Notes: generated by a model not told the origin, from the sequence alone. Positions 40,752-49,743 are shown, counted from the first letter of the stretch. The stretch: DNA of 64,000 nucleotides from DASUXA01 sp036378155 (GCA_036378155.1 DASUXA010000097.1:56244-120243), one strand, 5' to 3'. A program made the numbers and translations.

Positions 40752-41657
40752 GACCGTCCGGGTGCGGGGACCCGCCCGCAGCACCCCGGACGGCAGTTCC
40801 CGCCCCACGATCCGCTGCGCCAGGGCAGCCGCCTCGACCAGGGCGTCCAGGTCGATGCCGGTCTCGATGCCCATGTCGTGCAGCATGTGGACGACCTCCT
40901 CGGTCGCCACGTTGCCGGTCGCGCCCGGCGCGTACGGGCAGCCGCCCAGTCCGCCCACGCTCGCGTCGAACTCGGTGATCCCGAACTCCAGGGCGGTCAG
41001 GATGTTCGCCAGACCGGTACCCCGGGTGTTGTGGAAATGCAGCAGCGTCGGCGTGTCCGGGTGCGCGGGTCGGACCAGCGACAACACGTCGCTCACCCGG
41101 CGAGGCGTCGCCATGCCGGTGGTGTCGCCAAACGCGATCCGGTCCGCGCCGTCGGCGAGCACCCGGTCCACGATCCCGGCGACCCGGCTCGGGTCGACGT
41201 CCCCCTCGTACGGGCACCCGAAGCTGGTCGCGATGATCACCTCGACCGACGCCCCCGCGCCGTGGATCATCTCGATCAGCGCGGCGATGTCGTCCAGCGA
41301 CTCCTCCGTCGAGCGGTTGACGTTCCTGCGGTTGTGCGTGTCGCTCGCCGACACCACGACCTCGATCTCGGTGAAGCCGGCGGCGAGCGCCCGGGCGGCG
41401 CCCCGCGAGTTCGGTACCAACGCCGAATAGCGCACGTCCGGCACCCGGTCGACCGCCGCCCACACCTCGTCCGCGTCCGCCATCTGCGGAATCGCCTTCG
41501 GGTGGACGAACGACACCGCCTCGATCCGGCGTACCCCGGTTCGCGACAGCGCGTTGATCAGCTCGATCTTGTCCTTGGTCGGTACCGGCGCCTCGTTCTG
41601 CAACCCGTCGCGCGGACCCACCTCGCGGATGGAGACGCTGCCCGGAAGCTCAGCCAC
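40743..41657 (-). CDS. hmgL: Hydroxymethylglutaryl-CoA lyase
   Basis: A 304-aa TIM-barrel lyase splitting HMG-CoA into acetyl-CoA and acetoacetate, the last step of leucine breakdown. It has IREVGPRDGLQNE with the catalytic Arg-Asp, HFHNTRG metal-binding HxH, and the catalytic-loop Cys in GGLGGCPYAPGATGN. GTG 41657 follows GAGGAGG and lies 10 nt after the biotin carboxylase stop, so both are in one operon. Confidence 0.92.
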   Translation of the reverse strand: MAELPGSVSIREVGPRDGLQNEAPVPTKDKIELINALSRTGVRRIEAVSFVHPKAIPQMADADEVWAAVDRVPDVRYSALVPNSRGAARALAAGFTEIEVVVSASDTHNRRNVNRSTEESLDDIAALIEMIHGAGASVEVIIATSFGCPYEGDVDPSRVAGIVDRVLADGADRIAFGDTTGMATPRRVSDVLSLVRPAHPDTPTLLHFHNTRGTGLANILTALEFGITEFDASVGGLGGCPYAPGATGNVATEEVVHMLHDMGIETGIDLDALVEAAALAQRIVGRELPSGVLRAGPRTRTVAL

Positions 41658-41667
41658 GACTACCTCC

Positions 41668-43005
41668 TCAGCGCATCCTGCCGATGATCCCGGTGTCGTA
41701 GTCGCCGGAGACGAACTCCGCGTTGTCCAGCAGTTCGGCGAAGAACGGCAGGTTGTTCTTCGGTCCGACGATCGTGAACCCGGCGACCGCCGCCTTCGCC
41801 CGCTCGATCGCCTCGGCCCGCGTCGGCGCGTACACCACCAGTTTCGCCATCAGCGAGTCGTAGTTCGGGGTGACCGTCGTGCCGGCGGCGTACCCGGAGT
41901 CGACCCGGACGCCCTCGCCGGTCGGCTCGACCCACTCGGTGATCGCGCCCGGACCGGGCAGGAAGCGCTTCGGGTCCTCCGCGTTGACCCGCAGTTCGAT
42001 GGCGTGCCCACGCGGGGCGAGCGCGTCCGGGTCGAACGTCGGCGGCAGCCCGGACGCCACGCGCAACTGCTCCTCGACCAGGTCCACGCCGTACACCTGC
42101 TCGGTGATCGGATGCTCGACCTGCAGCCGGGTGTTCATCTCGAGGAAGAAGAACTCGCCGCTGGTCGGGTCGAGCAGGCACTCGACGGTCCCCGCGTTGC
42201 GGTAGCCGACCGCCTCGCCAGCCCGTACCGCCGCCGCCATGAACCGTTCCCGCAGCTCCGGCGTGACCGCCGGGGACGGCGTCTCCTCCAGTACCTTCTG
42301 GTTGCGCCGCTGCACCGAGCACTCCCGCTCGCCGAGCGCGACCACCCGCCCGTCGGCGAGACCCAGGATCTGCACCTCGACGTGGCGCACCCGTGGGTAG
42401 TACTTCTCGATCAGCACGGACCCGTCGCCGAACATCCGCTCGGCGAACGCGTGCACCTTGACGAAGTTGTCCCGCAGGTCGACGTCGTCGCCGCAGGCTG
42501 CCATGCCCATGCCGCCGCCGCCTGCCGCCGCCTTCACCATCACCGGGTACCCGATCCGGTTCGCCTCGGCGAGGGCGGCGTCGACGTCGGGCGCGGGATC
42601 GGTGGTACCGGGCGCGACCGGAACGCCCGCCGCCGCCATCAGGTTCCGTGCGTTGATCTTGTCGCCCATCGCGCTGATCGCGTCCGCCGGAGGACCGACC
42701 CAGACCAGTCCGGAGCTTTCGACCGCGCGGGCGAAGTCGGCGTTCTCCGAGAGGAAGCCGTACCCGGGGTGGATCGCCTGCGCGCCGGTGGACTTCGCCG
42801 CGCTCAGGATCGCTTCGATGTTGCGGTACGACTGGGCGGGGTTCGCCGGACCGATCAGCACCGCCTCGTCCGCCTCGGCGACGAACGGAAGCGCGGCGTC
42901 CGCCTCGGAGTACACCGCGACGGTACGGACGCCGAGCCGCCGGGCGGTACGGATGATCCGCCGGGCGATCTCTCCCCGGTTGGCGACCAGCAGCGAATCG
43001 ATCAT
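41668..43005 (-). CDS. Biotin carboxylase subunit lacking a biotin-carrier domain
   Basis: A 445-aa ATP-grasp biotin carboxylase: LLVANRGEIARRIIRTARRL, GYGFLSENADFA, KAAAGGGGMGM, EKYYPRVRHVEVQ, FFFLEMNTRLQVEHPITE. MccA/AccA-type alpha subunits are normally about 600-670 aa and end in a biotinyl (AMKM) domain. This protein stops after the carboxylase C-domain (TGIIGRMR). No small BCCP gene lies in the cluster. ATG 43005 has AGGAG 5 nt upstream, and operator O2 sits 20 bp upstream. Confidence 0.88.
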   Translation of the reverse strand: MIDSLLVANRGEIARRIIRTARRLGVRTVAVYSEADAALPFVAEADEAVLIGPANPAQSYRNIEAILSAAKSTGAQAIHPGYGFLSENADFARAVESSGLVWVGPPADAISAMGDKINARNLMAAAGVPVAPGTTDPAPDVDAALAEANRIGYPVMVKAAAGGGGMGMAACGDDVDLRDNFVKVHAFAERMFGDGSVLIEKYYPRVRHVEVQILGLADGRVVALGERECSVQRRNQKVLEETPSPAVTPELRERFMAAAVRAGEAVGYRNAGTVECLLDPTSGEFFFLEMNTRLQVEHPITEQVYGVDLVEEQLRVASGLPPTFDPDALAPRGHAIELRVNAEDPKRFLPGPGAITEWVEPTGEGVRVDSGYAAGTTVTPNYDSLMAKLVVYAPTRAEAIERAKAAVAGFTIVGPKNNLPFFAELLDNAEFVSGDYDTGIIGRMR

Positions 43006-43024
43006 TGCCTCTCCTGGAGTTCTA

Positions 43025-43040
43025 CTGAACGATCGTTAGG
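43025..43040. promoter_or_regulatory. TetR operator-like site O2
   Basis: CTGAACGATCGTTAGG, identical over 16 bp to site O1 and followed by GTAA (GTTAA-like in O1). It lies between the TetR stop codon (43080) and the biotin carboxylase start. Confidence 0.75.
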
Positions 43041-43079
43041 GTAAGCCGGTACCCCGGTCGGAACCAAGGGCACCGCCGC

Positions 43080-43679
43080 TCACCCGAGCAACGCGGCCAG
43101 CGCGGCCGCGCGCAGCAGTACGGCACGCCGCTCGCGGTCCACCTCTCCGCCGAAGAACGGAGTCGAGTTCATCAGCCCGAACGCGGCGTGCGCGAGGACC
43201 CTGCCCTCGGCAGGGGACAACTCCGGCCGCAGCGCGGTCAGCACGCCGACCCACTCCTCCACGTACAGCCGCTGCAGCCGGCGGATCTGCCGGCGCGGCT
43301 CCTCCGGCAGCCGGTCCAGCTCGTGCAGGTGCAGCGCGATCACGGCGGGATTGGCGAGCGCGAAGTCGACGTGGAAGTCGACCAGCGACTCCAGCGCCTT
43401 GCGTGGATCGTCGGGGTGCTCGGCGACCCGCGCCCGACCGCCCGCCAGCAGCCCCTCGCTGACCGGGTTCAGCGCCGCGACCAGCATCGCTTCCTTGCCG
43501 GCGAAGTGGTGGTACAGCGCCGGTCCGGTGACCCCGGCAGCCGACCCGATGTCGTCCATCGACACGCCGTGGTAACCCCGCGCGGCGAACAACCCGACCG
43601 CGACCTCGAGGATCTCGTCCCGGCGCGACCGGCGTCGCCCCGGGCCGCGCTCGGCATTCGCCACCTGGTCGACTGTCAC
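43080..43679 (-). CDS. TetR-family regulator of the acyl-CoA catabolic locus
   Basis: A 199-aa regulator. The N-terminal helix-turn-helix (ILEVAVGLFAARGYHGVSMD, IGSAAGVTGPALYHHFAGKE) precedes a helical ligand-binding domain. It is encoded just upstream of, and on the same strand as, the biotin carboxylase gene. The two identical palindromes O1 and O2 are its likely targets; the inducer is presumably an acyl-CoA of the pathway, by analogy with LiuR/AtuR-type systems. Confidence 0.88.
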   Translation of the reverse strand: MTVDQVANAERGPGRRRSRRDEILEVAVGLFAARGYHGVSMDDIGSAAGVTGPALYHHFAGKEAMLVAALNPVSEGLLAGGRARVAEHPDDPRKALESLVDFHVDFALANPAVIALHLHELDRLPEEPRRQIRRLQRLYVEEWVGVLTALRPELSPAEGRVLAHAAFGLMNSTPFFGGEVDRERRAVLLRAAALAALLG

Positions 43680-43852
43680 GCGGCCAGCCTAGTCAGCCGG
43701 CGGTACCGGCTGGAAACGCGCTCGACTGCTGGGATCCGCGATCGAACCGTGACCGCTTCGGTCCGGCGTCGTGTCCCGTACCGCGCCGATTCTTGACCAT
43801 CTGCCGGCACTCTGCCCGACAGTACCGGCCACTGTCGACCTGGGAGGATCCG

Positions 43853-44788
43853 ATGCGGACACGAAGTCACCGCCGGCTGGTTGGAGCGGCGCTCGCCGGG
43901 GCGGTCGCGGTCACCCTCCTGGCCGGGTGCGGAGCGAGTTCCGATTCGCGTTCGAGCGGCTCGAAAGCCGCCGCCGCGCCGGACAGCGCGCAGCGTAGGG
44001 AGCAGAGCGGCGCCGGCGCGCCGGCGGTGAAGCCGGGGCAGGACCCGGCGCAGAACGCGCCGGTCACCCGTGCCGTCGCGTACACCGGGACGATCACCGT
44101 CCGGGTCGACGACGTGGACGGCGCCGCCGACCGGATAGCCGCGTTGGCGGGCGGCAGCGGCGGGTACATCAGCGCCGAGACCCGCGACTCCGACGCCGGG
44201 AAGTCCACCGCGACGATCACCGTGAAGGTACCGCCGGACAAGTTCGCCGACGTTCTCGGCGCGATCGGTGGGCTCGGCAAGGAGGAGCAACGTCAGGTGT
44301 CCAGCGAGGACCTGACCGCGCAGGTCGTCGACGTACAGGCGCGGCTGGCGGCGCAACGCGCCAGCGTGGAGCGGATCCGGGCGCTGCTCGCCAAGGCGAC
44401 GTCGATATCCGAGATCACGAGTATCGAGAGCGAACTCGCCCGCCGCGAGGCGGACCTGGAGTCGCTGGAGGCGCGCCAGCGGGCGCTCACCGATCAGACC
44501 AGCCTGTCGACCATCACGGTGACCCTGCTGGGTCCGGTCGCGGTCGTACCGGCGACGCCGAAGCGGAAACTCGGGTTCTGGACCGGGCTCGAGACCGGCT
44601 GGCACGGCTTCACCGCCGCGCTGACCGCGCTGCTCACCCTGCTCGGGTTCCTGCTGCCGTTCCTGGTCACGATCGGGGTACCGGTCCTCGTCGTGCTGTG
44701 GGCGCTGCGGCGGGTGCGCGACCGGCGGACGGCGCCGTCGGCGGCGGCTGCCGCACCGCGCGGAGCGGCGTCGCCGCCGAGCGCCTGA
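43853..44788 (+). CDS. DUF4349 lipoprotein
   Basis: A 311-aa exported lipoprotein. The signal sequence has the lipobox LLAGC (Cys about residue 27). The DUF4349 domain follows (YTGTITVRVDDVDGAADRIA, GGYISAETRDSD, ATITVKVPPDKFADVLGAIG), then a coiled coil (about 170-225) and a C-terminal membrane helix (ALTALLTLLGFLLPFLVTIG) with a basic tail. ATG 43853 has GGGAGG 5 nt upstream. The function is unknown. Confidence 0.9.
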   Translation: MRTRSHRRLVGAALAGAVAVTLLAGCGASSDSRSSGSKAAAAPDSAQRREQSGAGAPAVKPGQDPAQNAPVTRAVAYTGTITVRVDDVDGAADRIAALAGGSGGYISAETRDSDAGKSTATITVKVPPDKFADVLGAIGGLGKEEQRQVSSEDLTAQVVDVQARLAAQRASVERIRALLAKATSISEITSIESELARREADLESLEARQRALTDQTSLSTITVTLLGPVAVVPATPKRKLGFWTGLETGWHGFTAALTALLTLLGFLLPFLVTIGVPVLVVLWALRRVRDRRTAPSAAAAAPRGAASPPSA

Positions 44789-44845
44789 CACCCCGCCGGG
44801 ACCCTCCGTGTGTCGCGTCGACCCCGGTACCTGTCCTGTCCCCGG

Positions 44846-45514
44846 CTACCGCGAGGTGTCCGTCGCGGGCGGCTTCGGCGGTACCCCGCGCACGCTGTCC
44901 GGCGCCGCCGCGGTGCGGCGCCGGTTGCGGGGACGCCACGATCGCGTGCCGTCCGGTCGCGCTCGCCACCACGGTCGCGAACACAGCGCGGCGATCGCCG
45001 CGCCCGCCGTGTTGACCAGTACGTCGTCGACCGAGCTGACCCGACCCAGGTTCAACAGGTACTGCATGCTCTCGATCGCGCTGGAGGCGAGCGCGGCACC
45101 GACGATCACGGTCGGCAACCGGACCGGGAACCGTACCGGCAGAAACGCCCCGAACGCGGCGAGGACCAGCAGGTTCCCGCCGATCTGGACGATCGCGTAG
45201 GTCGCGCCCTGGGCAAGCTGGGCGGCGAGGTCGTAGCGCAGCGGTACCAGGTACACCTGGCGCGGATCGCCCGGACTGGGCGACAGCGTCATCCACAGCC
45301 ACGGCAGTTCGCCGGCGACCAGGAACACGTCGGCGAATGCCGACCGCCGCGCCCAACCCGGCGGTACCCCACGGTCGCGCCGCCGGGCGGCGAGCCACAC
45401 GGCGAACCCGACGACCGCCGGTACCAGCACCACCGACACCAGGACGACGATGCCCCAGCGCTGCCACACCGAGGCGACCTCGGCGTGATCGAAGGTCGGC
45501 GGCGTGCCGGTCAC
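44846..45514 (-). CDS. VanZ-family membrane protein
   Basis: A 222-aa protein with about five membrane helices and the VanZ-like core (LSPSPGDP, NLLVLAAFGAFLPVRFP, SAIESMQYLLNLGRVSSVDDVLVNTAGA, the last part shown only in fragments of the conserved block). GTG 45514 overlaps the rhodanese stop (GTGA). VanZ proteins can give low-level teicoplanin tolerance; most chromosomal members are uncharacterised. Confidence 0.82.
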   Translation of the reverse strand: MTGTPPTFDHAEVASVWQRWGIVVLVSVVLVPAVVGFAVWLAARRRDRGVPPGWARRSAFADVFLVAGELPWLWMTLSPSPGDPRQVYLVPLRYDLAAQLAQGATYAIVQIGGNLLVLAAFGAFLPVRFPVRLPTVIVGAALASSAIESMQYLLNLGRVSSVDDVLVNTAGAAIAALCSRPWWRARPDGTRSWRPRNRRRTAAAPDSVRGVPPKPPATDTSR

Positions 45515-46422
45515 GAACCGCCGGATCGGAACTCGCCGGGTTCCGGACCTCGGGCGATGGGCGCGCGTACCAGGTTGCCCCACTCGGTCCACGACCCGTC
45601 GTAGTTCCGCACCCGCGGGTAGCCGAGCAGGTGGTGCAGCACGAACCAGGTGTGCGCCGAGCGCTCGCCGATCCGGCAGTACGCGATGACGTCGTCGTTC
45701 GGGTCGAGCCCGAGTTCGTCGGCGTAGATCCGGGTCAGCGTGGGCGCGTCGCGGAACGTCGCGTCGTCGTTGGCGGCCTGCTTCCACGGCTTGTTGACCG
45801 CGCCGGGGATGTGGCCGCCGCGCAGCGCGCCCTCCTGCGGATAGTCCGGCATGTGCAGCAGTTCACCGGTGTACTCGCCGGGCGACCGCACGTCGACCAG
45901 CGGTCGGTGCGCCGCGATGTGCGCCAGCACGTCGTCGCGGTACGCCCGGACTGGTGCGTCGTCGCGGGTCGGTACCGGATAGTCGCTGCGTGCCCGTTTG
46001 GACGCCTCCCTGGTCAGCTCGCGTCCCTCGGCGATCCACTTCTGCCGGCCGCCGTTGAGCAGTCGCACGTCGGGATGCCCGAACAGGGTGAACACCCACA
46101 GCGCGTACGCAGCCCACCAGTTGAAGTTGTCGCCGTAGAAGACCACGGTGTCGTCGCGGCTGATGCCCTTGCCGCGCATCAGCTCGGCGAAGTGCTCGGC
46201 GTCGAGGTAGTCGCGGCTGACCGGGTCGTTCAGTTCGGTGTGCCAGTCGACCTTGACCGCGCCGGGAATGTGCCCGGTGTCGTACAACAGCACGTCCTCA
46301 TCGGACTCGACCACCACGAGACCCGGGGCGTCGAGGTGCTCGGCGAGCCAACCAGTCGTGACCAGCCGCTCCGGATGGGCATAGTCCCGCAGTTCAGGGG
46401 CGGGATCGGGCGGTACGGACAT
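45511..46422 (-). CDS. Thiosulfate/3-mercaptopyruvate sulfurtransferase (tandem rhodanese)
   Basis: A 303-aa two-domain rhodanese. The N-terminal inactive domain (VVVESDEDVLLYDTGHIPGA) is followed by a catalytic C-terminal domain with Cys in AYCRIGERSAHTWF. It transfers sulfane sulfur, commonly from thiosulfate to cyanide or thiols. ATG 46422 gives MSVPPDPAPELRDYAHPERL. It is coupled to the VanZ gene by a 4-bp overlap. Confidence 0.9.
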   Translation of the reverse strand: MSVPPDPAPELRDYAHPERLVTTGWLAEHLDAPGLVVVESDEDVLLYDTGHIPGAVKVDWHTELNDPVSRDYLDAEHFAELMRGKGISRDDTVVFYGDNFNWWAAYALWVFTLFGHPDVRLLNGGRQKWIAEGRELTREASKRARSDYPVPTRDDAPVRAYRDDVLAHIAAHRPLVDVRSPGEYTGELLHMPDYPQEGALRGGHIPGAVNKPWKQAANDDATFRDAPTLTRIYADELGLDPNDDVIAYCRIGERSAHTWFVLHHLLGYPRVRNYDGSWTEWGNLVRAPIARGPEPGEFRSGGS

Positions 46423-46496
46423 AGGGCCAGCCTACTCGCGGTGATCGGTGCCGGTGCCGTCCGGCGACGCCGACCGGTCGGCGACCGGCGGGCTGC

Positions 46497-47258
46497 TCAG
46501 AACGGCGTGAGCTCGGGCCGCTTGGCGGTGAGCAGGTCGCCCGAGGAGCGCCCGGTGAGCCGGCGCTTGACCCAGGGCGCGAGGTGCCGGCTCGCCCAGC
46601 GGAAATCCGCGGCGCGGGCCGCCGCCCAACTGATCCGCTCCGGCGGCGGCGGCGCGGCGAGCCAGTCCGGGTCGGGTTCGAGCCCCAGGGCGATCAGCGC
46701 GTGCGCGGCGACGCGCCGGTGTCCCGCCGCCGACAGGTGCAGCCTGTCCTCGCTCCACAGCCTCGGGTTGGCGAACTCCTCGTCAGCCCACAGATCGACC
46801 AGGTACGCGCCGTACTTCTCGGCGACCTCCCCGGCGGCTTCGTTGAGCCGGGTCGCCCGGGGCAGGATCACCCGCTTGCCGGGCAGCCGTCGGGTCAGGT
46901 CCGCGAACCGGAACAGCAGCACGTCGGCGCCGGAGGCGCGCAGCATCCGTACCACGTCGTCGAACCGGGTGATCAACGCGGCCGGGTCGAAGTTGCGGCG
47001 CAGCGCGTCGTTGCCGCCCGCGGCGAAACTCACCAGATCGGGTTCCAGCCGCAGGGTGACCGGTACCTGCTGGTCCACGACCTGGTCGAAGAGCTTGCCG
47101 CGGATCGCCAGGTTGGCGTACGCAAAGCCGTCGGTGCGCTGAGCGAGCACCTGGGCGACCAGGTCAGCCCAGCCGCGGTAGCCCTTTCCGGACGGGTACG
47201 GGTCGTCCAGCCCCTCGGTGAAGCTGTCACCCACCGCGACGTAGCTGCGCCAGGTCAT
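46497..47258 (-). CDS. SGNH/GDSL hydrolase
   Basis: A 253-aa esterase/lipase-like protein without a signal peptide. Catalytic blocks are Ser in AVGDSFTEG (block I), Gly in NLAIRGK (II), Asn in AAGGNDALR (III), and Asp/His in DRLHLSAAGH (V). The substrate is unknown. ATG 47258 begins MTWRSYVAVGDS. Confidence 0.9.
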   Translation of the reverse strand: MTWRSYVAVGDSFTEGLDDPYPSGKGYRGWADLVAQVLAQRTDGFAYANLAIRGKLFDQVVDQQVPVTLRLEPDLVSFAAGGNDALRRNFDPAALITRFDDVVRMLRASGADVLLFRFADLTRRLPGKRVILPRATRLNEAAGEVAEKYGAYLVDLWADEEFANPRLWSEDRLHLSAAGHRRVAAHALIALGLEPDPDWLAAPPPPERISWAAARAADFRWASRHLAPWVKRRLTGRSSGDLLTAKRPELTPF

Positions 47259-47331
47259 GCCCGCCCTCTCCGGTTACCTGTGGGACACGGATATCTTGCC
47301 AGCCGGCGCCGGGTGGGCGGGGTGCCGCTGC

Positions 47332-47679
47332 TCACAGTCCGAGGTGGGTACGCAACGCCGCGTCGAGCCGGGCGAGGGTAGCGGGGGGCAGCACGCCGAT
47401 CCGGCGGCGTAGCCGCTCGACGGCCACCGACCGTACCTGTTCCGCCTGCGCCTTCGAGTCGGCAGCCAGACCGCACTGGTCGGCGGCGAGCGCGACCTGG
47501 AATGGGAAGATCCGGTGGGTATTCGAGGTCACCGGTACCACGGTCACCACGCCGCGTCCGGCCTTCTCGGCGGCACGGTTGGCCGCGTTGTTGCTGACCA
47601 CCACGGCGGGACGGACCTTGTTCGATTCGGAACCGCGGACCGGCTCGAAGTCCACCAGATAGATGTCACCTCGCCGCAT
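47332..47679 (-). CDS. mazF: MazF-type endoribonuclease toxin
   Basis: A 115-aa PemK/MazF-fold toxin, expected to cleave mRNA. It has MRRGDIYLVDFEPVRGSESN, RPAVVVSNN, and VTVVPVTSNTHRIFPFQVAL. ATG 47679 lies within the antitoxin gene (14-bp overlap), the usual TA arrangement. Confidence 0.88.
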   Translation of the reverse strand: MRRGDIYLVDFEPVRGSESNKVRPAVVVSNNAANRAAEKAGRGVVTVVPVTSNTHRIFPFQVALAADQCGLAADSKAQAEQVRSVAVERLRRRIGVLPPATLARLDAALRTHLGL

Positions 47680-47896
47680 CGCCGAGCCCGTCGGGCGCGG
47701 TTGCGTCCCACAGCCGCGCGTCGGGCGACCGCTCCCACTCGTCCCAGGCGGCGACGTAGTCCGCCTCGATCTCCGCCATGCGCAGCATTTCGATCGCCTC
47801 GTGCAGTACCGACGAACGGGACGCCGCCCTCGTCCGCGCCGCGTACTCGTCGACGAAGGCGACGTCCTCCTCAGGGAGGCTGACACTCAGCTTCAT
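47666..47896 (-). CDS. Ribbon-helix-helix antitoxin (MazE-type partner)
   Basis: A 76-aa protein. The N-terminal ribbon-helix-helix (MKLSVSLPEEDVAFVDEYAA, SRSSVLHEAIEMLR) would bind its own promoter, and the acidic C-terminus (WDEWERSPDARLWD) would neutralise the toxin. ATG 47896. Confidence 0.85.
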   Translation of the reverse strand: MKLSVSLPEEDVAFVDEYAARTRAASRSSVLHEAIEMLRMAEIEADYVAAWDEWERSPDARLWDATAPDGLGDAAR

Positions 47897-47912
47897 ACCC
47901 GTGATGCTACCT

Positions 47913-47948
47913 ACGGTGGTACGGCGATGGCGACCGCCGTACCACCGT
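47913..47948 (-). terminator. Hairpin upstream of the TA operon
   Basis: ACGGTGGTACGGCG pairs with CGCCGTACCACCGT across an 8-nt loop. It lies 12 nt past the stop of the upstream membrane protein gene and 17 nt before the antitoxin start. It can be that gene's terminator and possibly an antitoxin operator. Confidence 0.6.
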
Positions 47949-47959
47949 GACCGTGGCGC

Positions 47960-49150
47960 TCAGCTGACGCGAGCCCAGCGCACGACGTTCACCTGCCGGT
48001 AGCCACGCTGCTCCTGACCTGTCGCCGTGCGTACCGTCACCATCAGCACGTTTCCGGACCCGTGCTGGTCGACGATCTCGGACACGCCGTCGCTCGCGGT
48101 ACCGAGCACGCGCCAGCCGACCGGCGCGACCGTCGGATCCTTCGGCACCGCGAAGGCGAACACCGCCTGCGCCGGCGTCCCGTCCGGCGCGCGCCACCCG
48201 ACCGTGACCGTCGCAAGCTGCGTACCAGTCGCTCCAGCGACGAACGATATTTGTTGGATCGTGAAGGTGTACCGGGTGAAGGACGCCTGCCCCACTCTGA
48301 CGGTGTCGCTGCCCGTCCCGTCGACGAACCGGACAACCGGGGCAGGGCACACAGCCGTGCACTTGGTGAATTCGTTGAACGTCAACGTCGTGTTACGGAA
48401 GTCGATTCTGCGCACGTCGGACGGTTCAGCGGCGACAGTGGTCGGACCGCTCACCTGCCTGAAGCCGCGACCCTCGTACGCATAGCCGCGCTGCTGCTTG
48501 AGTCCCGGCCCCCGGTTGGCTCGGTGTCGCCCCATCGTCTCGACGATCACCACCCGGCCGTCGACGCGCACGTCGTCGCGGTCGTAGTCGAGCACCCCTG
48601 TCGGGTCGGTAACCACCGGTCCGAGGGTGCGCACCGAGCCGTCGGGCATCGGCTTGAGCGCCAGCAGCAGGTACGGGTCGATTCCCGGTTCGCCGTTGCA
48701 GCCCACGGTGAGCAGGGCTTCGTCGCCCGGATGCCCGTCAAGGTCGGCGTACACGGGCGGCGCCGGGTCGATCCAGAAGTAGTCCTCGACCGTGCCCTGA
48801 ATCGGTGACCTGCCCCCGACGAATCGCCGCTTGCCGGCGGGACAGTGACTTTCGAAACCGGCGAACCGGGGTACCTCGATGGTGCTGTCGCGCCAGTCGA
48901 TCGTGCGCGGATCGGGTCCGGCGGGCGTGATTGACCCGCTCGGCGAAGCTGCGGTCGGGGCGGAACGACCACCGCCTCCAACGGCGGTCGCCGCGCCCGC
49001 GATGCCGGCGACGACAACGACAGCGGCGAGCGCCGTGCCGGCGGTACGACGCAGGCCGATGACGCGGGACCGGCGCAGCACCCGGTCGCGCAGGTCGACC
49101 GGGACAGCCTCGTCCGCGAGTTCGACCATCACGTCGCGCAGGTCGTTCAT
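47960..49150 (-). CDS. Membrane protein coupled to an ECF sigma factor (putative anti-sigma or effector)
   Basis: A 396-aa protein. A short cytoplasmic N-terminus (MNDLRDVMVELADEAVPVDL) precedes one membrane helix (TALAAVVVVAGIAGAATAVG). About 330 extracytoplasmic residues follow, with a Cys pair (KCTAVCPAPVV), SHCPAGKRRF and VGCNGEPG. No known domain is recognised. It overlaps the sigma gene by 4 bp. In SigE-family loci the second gene often encodes such a membrane protein; whether it inhibits the sigma factor is inference. Confidence 0.78.
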   Translation of the reverse strand: MNDLRDVMVELADEAVPVDLRDRVLRRSRVIGLRRTAGTALAAVVVVAGIAGAATAVGGGGRSAPTAASPSGSITPAGPDPRTIDWRDSTIEVPRFAGFESHCPAGKRRFVGGRSPIQGTVEDYFWIDPAPPVYADLDGHPGDEALLTVGCNGEPGIDPYLLLALKPMPDGSVRTLGPVVTDPTGVLDYDRDDVRVDGRVVIVETMGRHRANRGPGLKQQRGYAYEGRGFRQVSGPTTVAAEPSDVRRIDFRNTTLTFNEFTKCTAVCPAPVVRFVDGTGSDTVRVGQASFTRYTFTIQQISFVAGATGTQLATVTVGWRAPDGTPAQAVFAFAVPKDPTVAPVGWRVLGTASDGVSEIVDQHGSGNVLMVTVRTATGQEQRGYRQVNVVRWARVS

Positions 49151-49743
49151 CGCGCCACTCCTTCCGAAACGTGGAGCTCACCGAGTTCGGGGGCGACCTG
49201 ACGCAGCCGCGCCAGGGCTTTCGAGGTCTGCGACTTGACCGTCCCGACGGTGACGCCGAGCAGTTCAGCGGTCTGCGCCTCGGTGTGGTCCTCGAAGAAC
49301 CGCAGCACGAGTACCGCGCGCTGACGCGGTGTCAACTTGAGCAGGGCAGCGCGCAACGCCAACCGGAGCGTGCTGGCCTCGGCGTGGTCGTCGGCTCGGA
49401 CCCGGCGGGGTTCCGGTACCTGACCGGGAAGCGTTTCCGCCACGCGCCGGCGTCGCCACCAGGACACCTGCGCGTGGTACATGACCTTGCGGGTGTACGC
49501 CTCGGCGTTGCCGCTGTCGTGCAGCCGCCGCCATGCCCGGTGGGTATGCGCCAGCGCGGTCTGCACCAAGTCCTCGGCCAGGTACTGGTCACCGGTCAGC
49601 AGGTACGCCGATCGGATCAACGCTGCCGTCCGCGCCCGGACGAACTCGTCGAACTGCGCGGCGAGCGGATCGTCACGGGTCGCTGCCGCGCGCGAGGACG
49701 GGGCACGCAGCGAGCCGCCGCAGCCGGCAGAGGTCTCTGTCAT
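49147..49743 (-). CDS. SigE-family ECF RNA polymerase sigma factor
   Basis: A 198-aa ECF sigma factor. Region 2 is FVRARTAALIRSAYLLTGDQ with YLAEDLVQTALAHTHRAW. Region 4 includes LTPRQRAVLVLRFFEDHTEA and LLGVTVGTVKSQTSKALARL. The pattern matches the actinobacterial SigE family (short, with AYTRKVMYHAQVSWWRRRR in the linker region). ATG 49743 has AGGAG 5 nt upstream. It is divergent from proS; the intervening region holds a triple palindrome. Confidence 0.92.
   Translation of the reverse strand: MTETSAGCGGSLRAPSSRAAATRDDPLAAQFDEFVRARTAALIRSAYLLTGDQYLAEDLVQTALAHTHRAWRRLHDSGNAEAYTRKVMYHAQVSWWRRRRVAETLPGQVPEPRRVRADDHAEASTLRLALRAALLKLTPRQRAVLVLRFFEDHTEAQTAELLGVTVGTVKSQTSKALARLRQVAPELGELHVSEGVAR

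Noticed and set aside
43853..44788. Anti-sigma factor or resuscitation factor assignment for the DUF4349 lipoprotein
   Set aside because: The lipobox, DUF4349 pattern and coiled coil fit the lipoprotein family; no zinc anti-sigma or Rpf motif is present.
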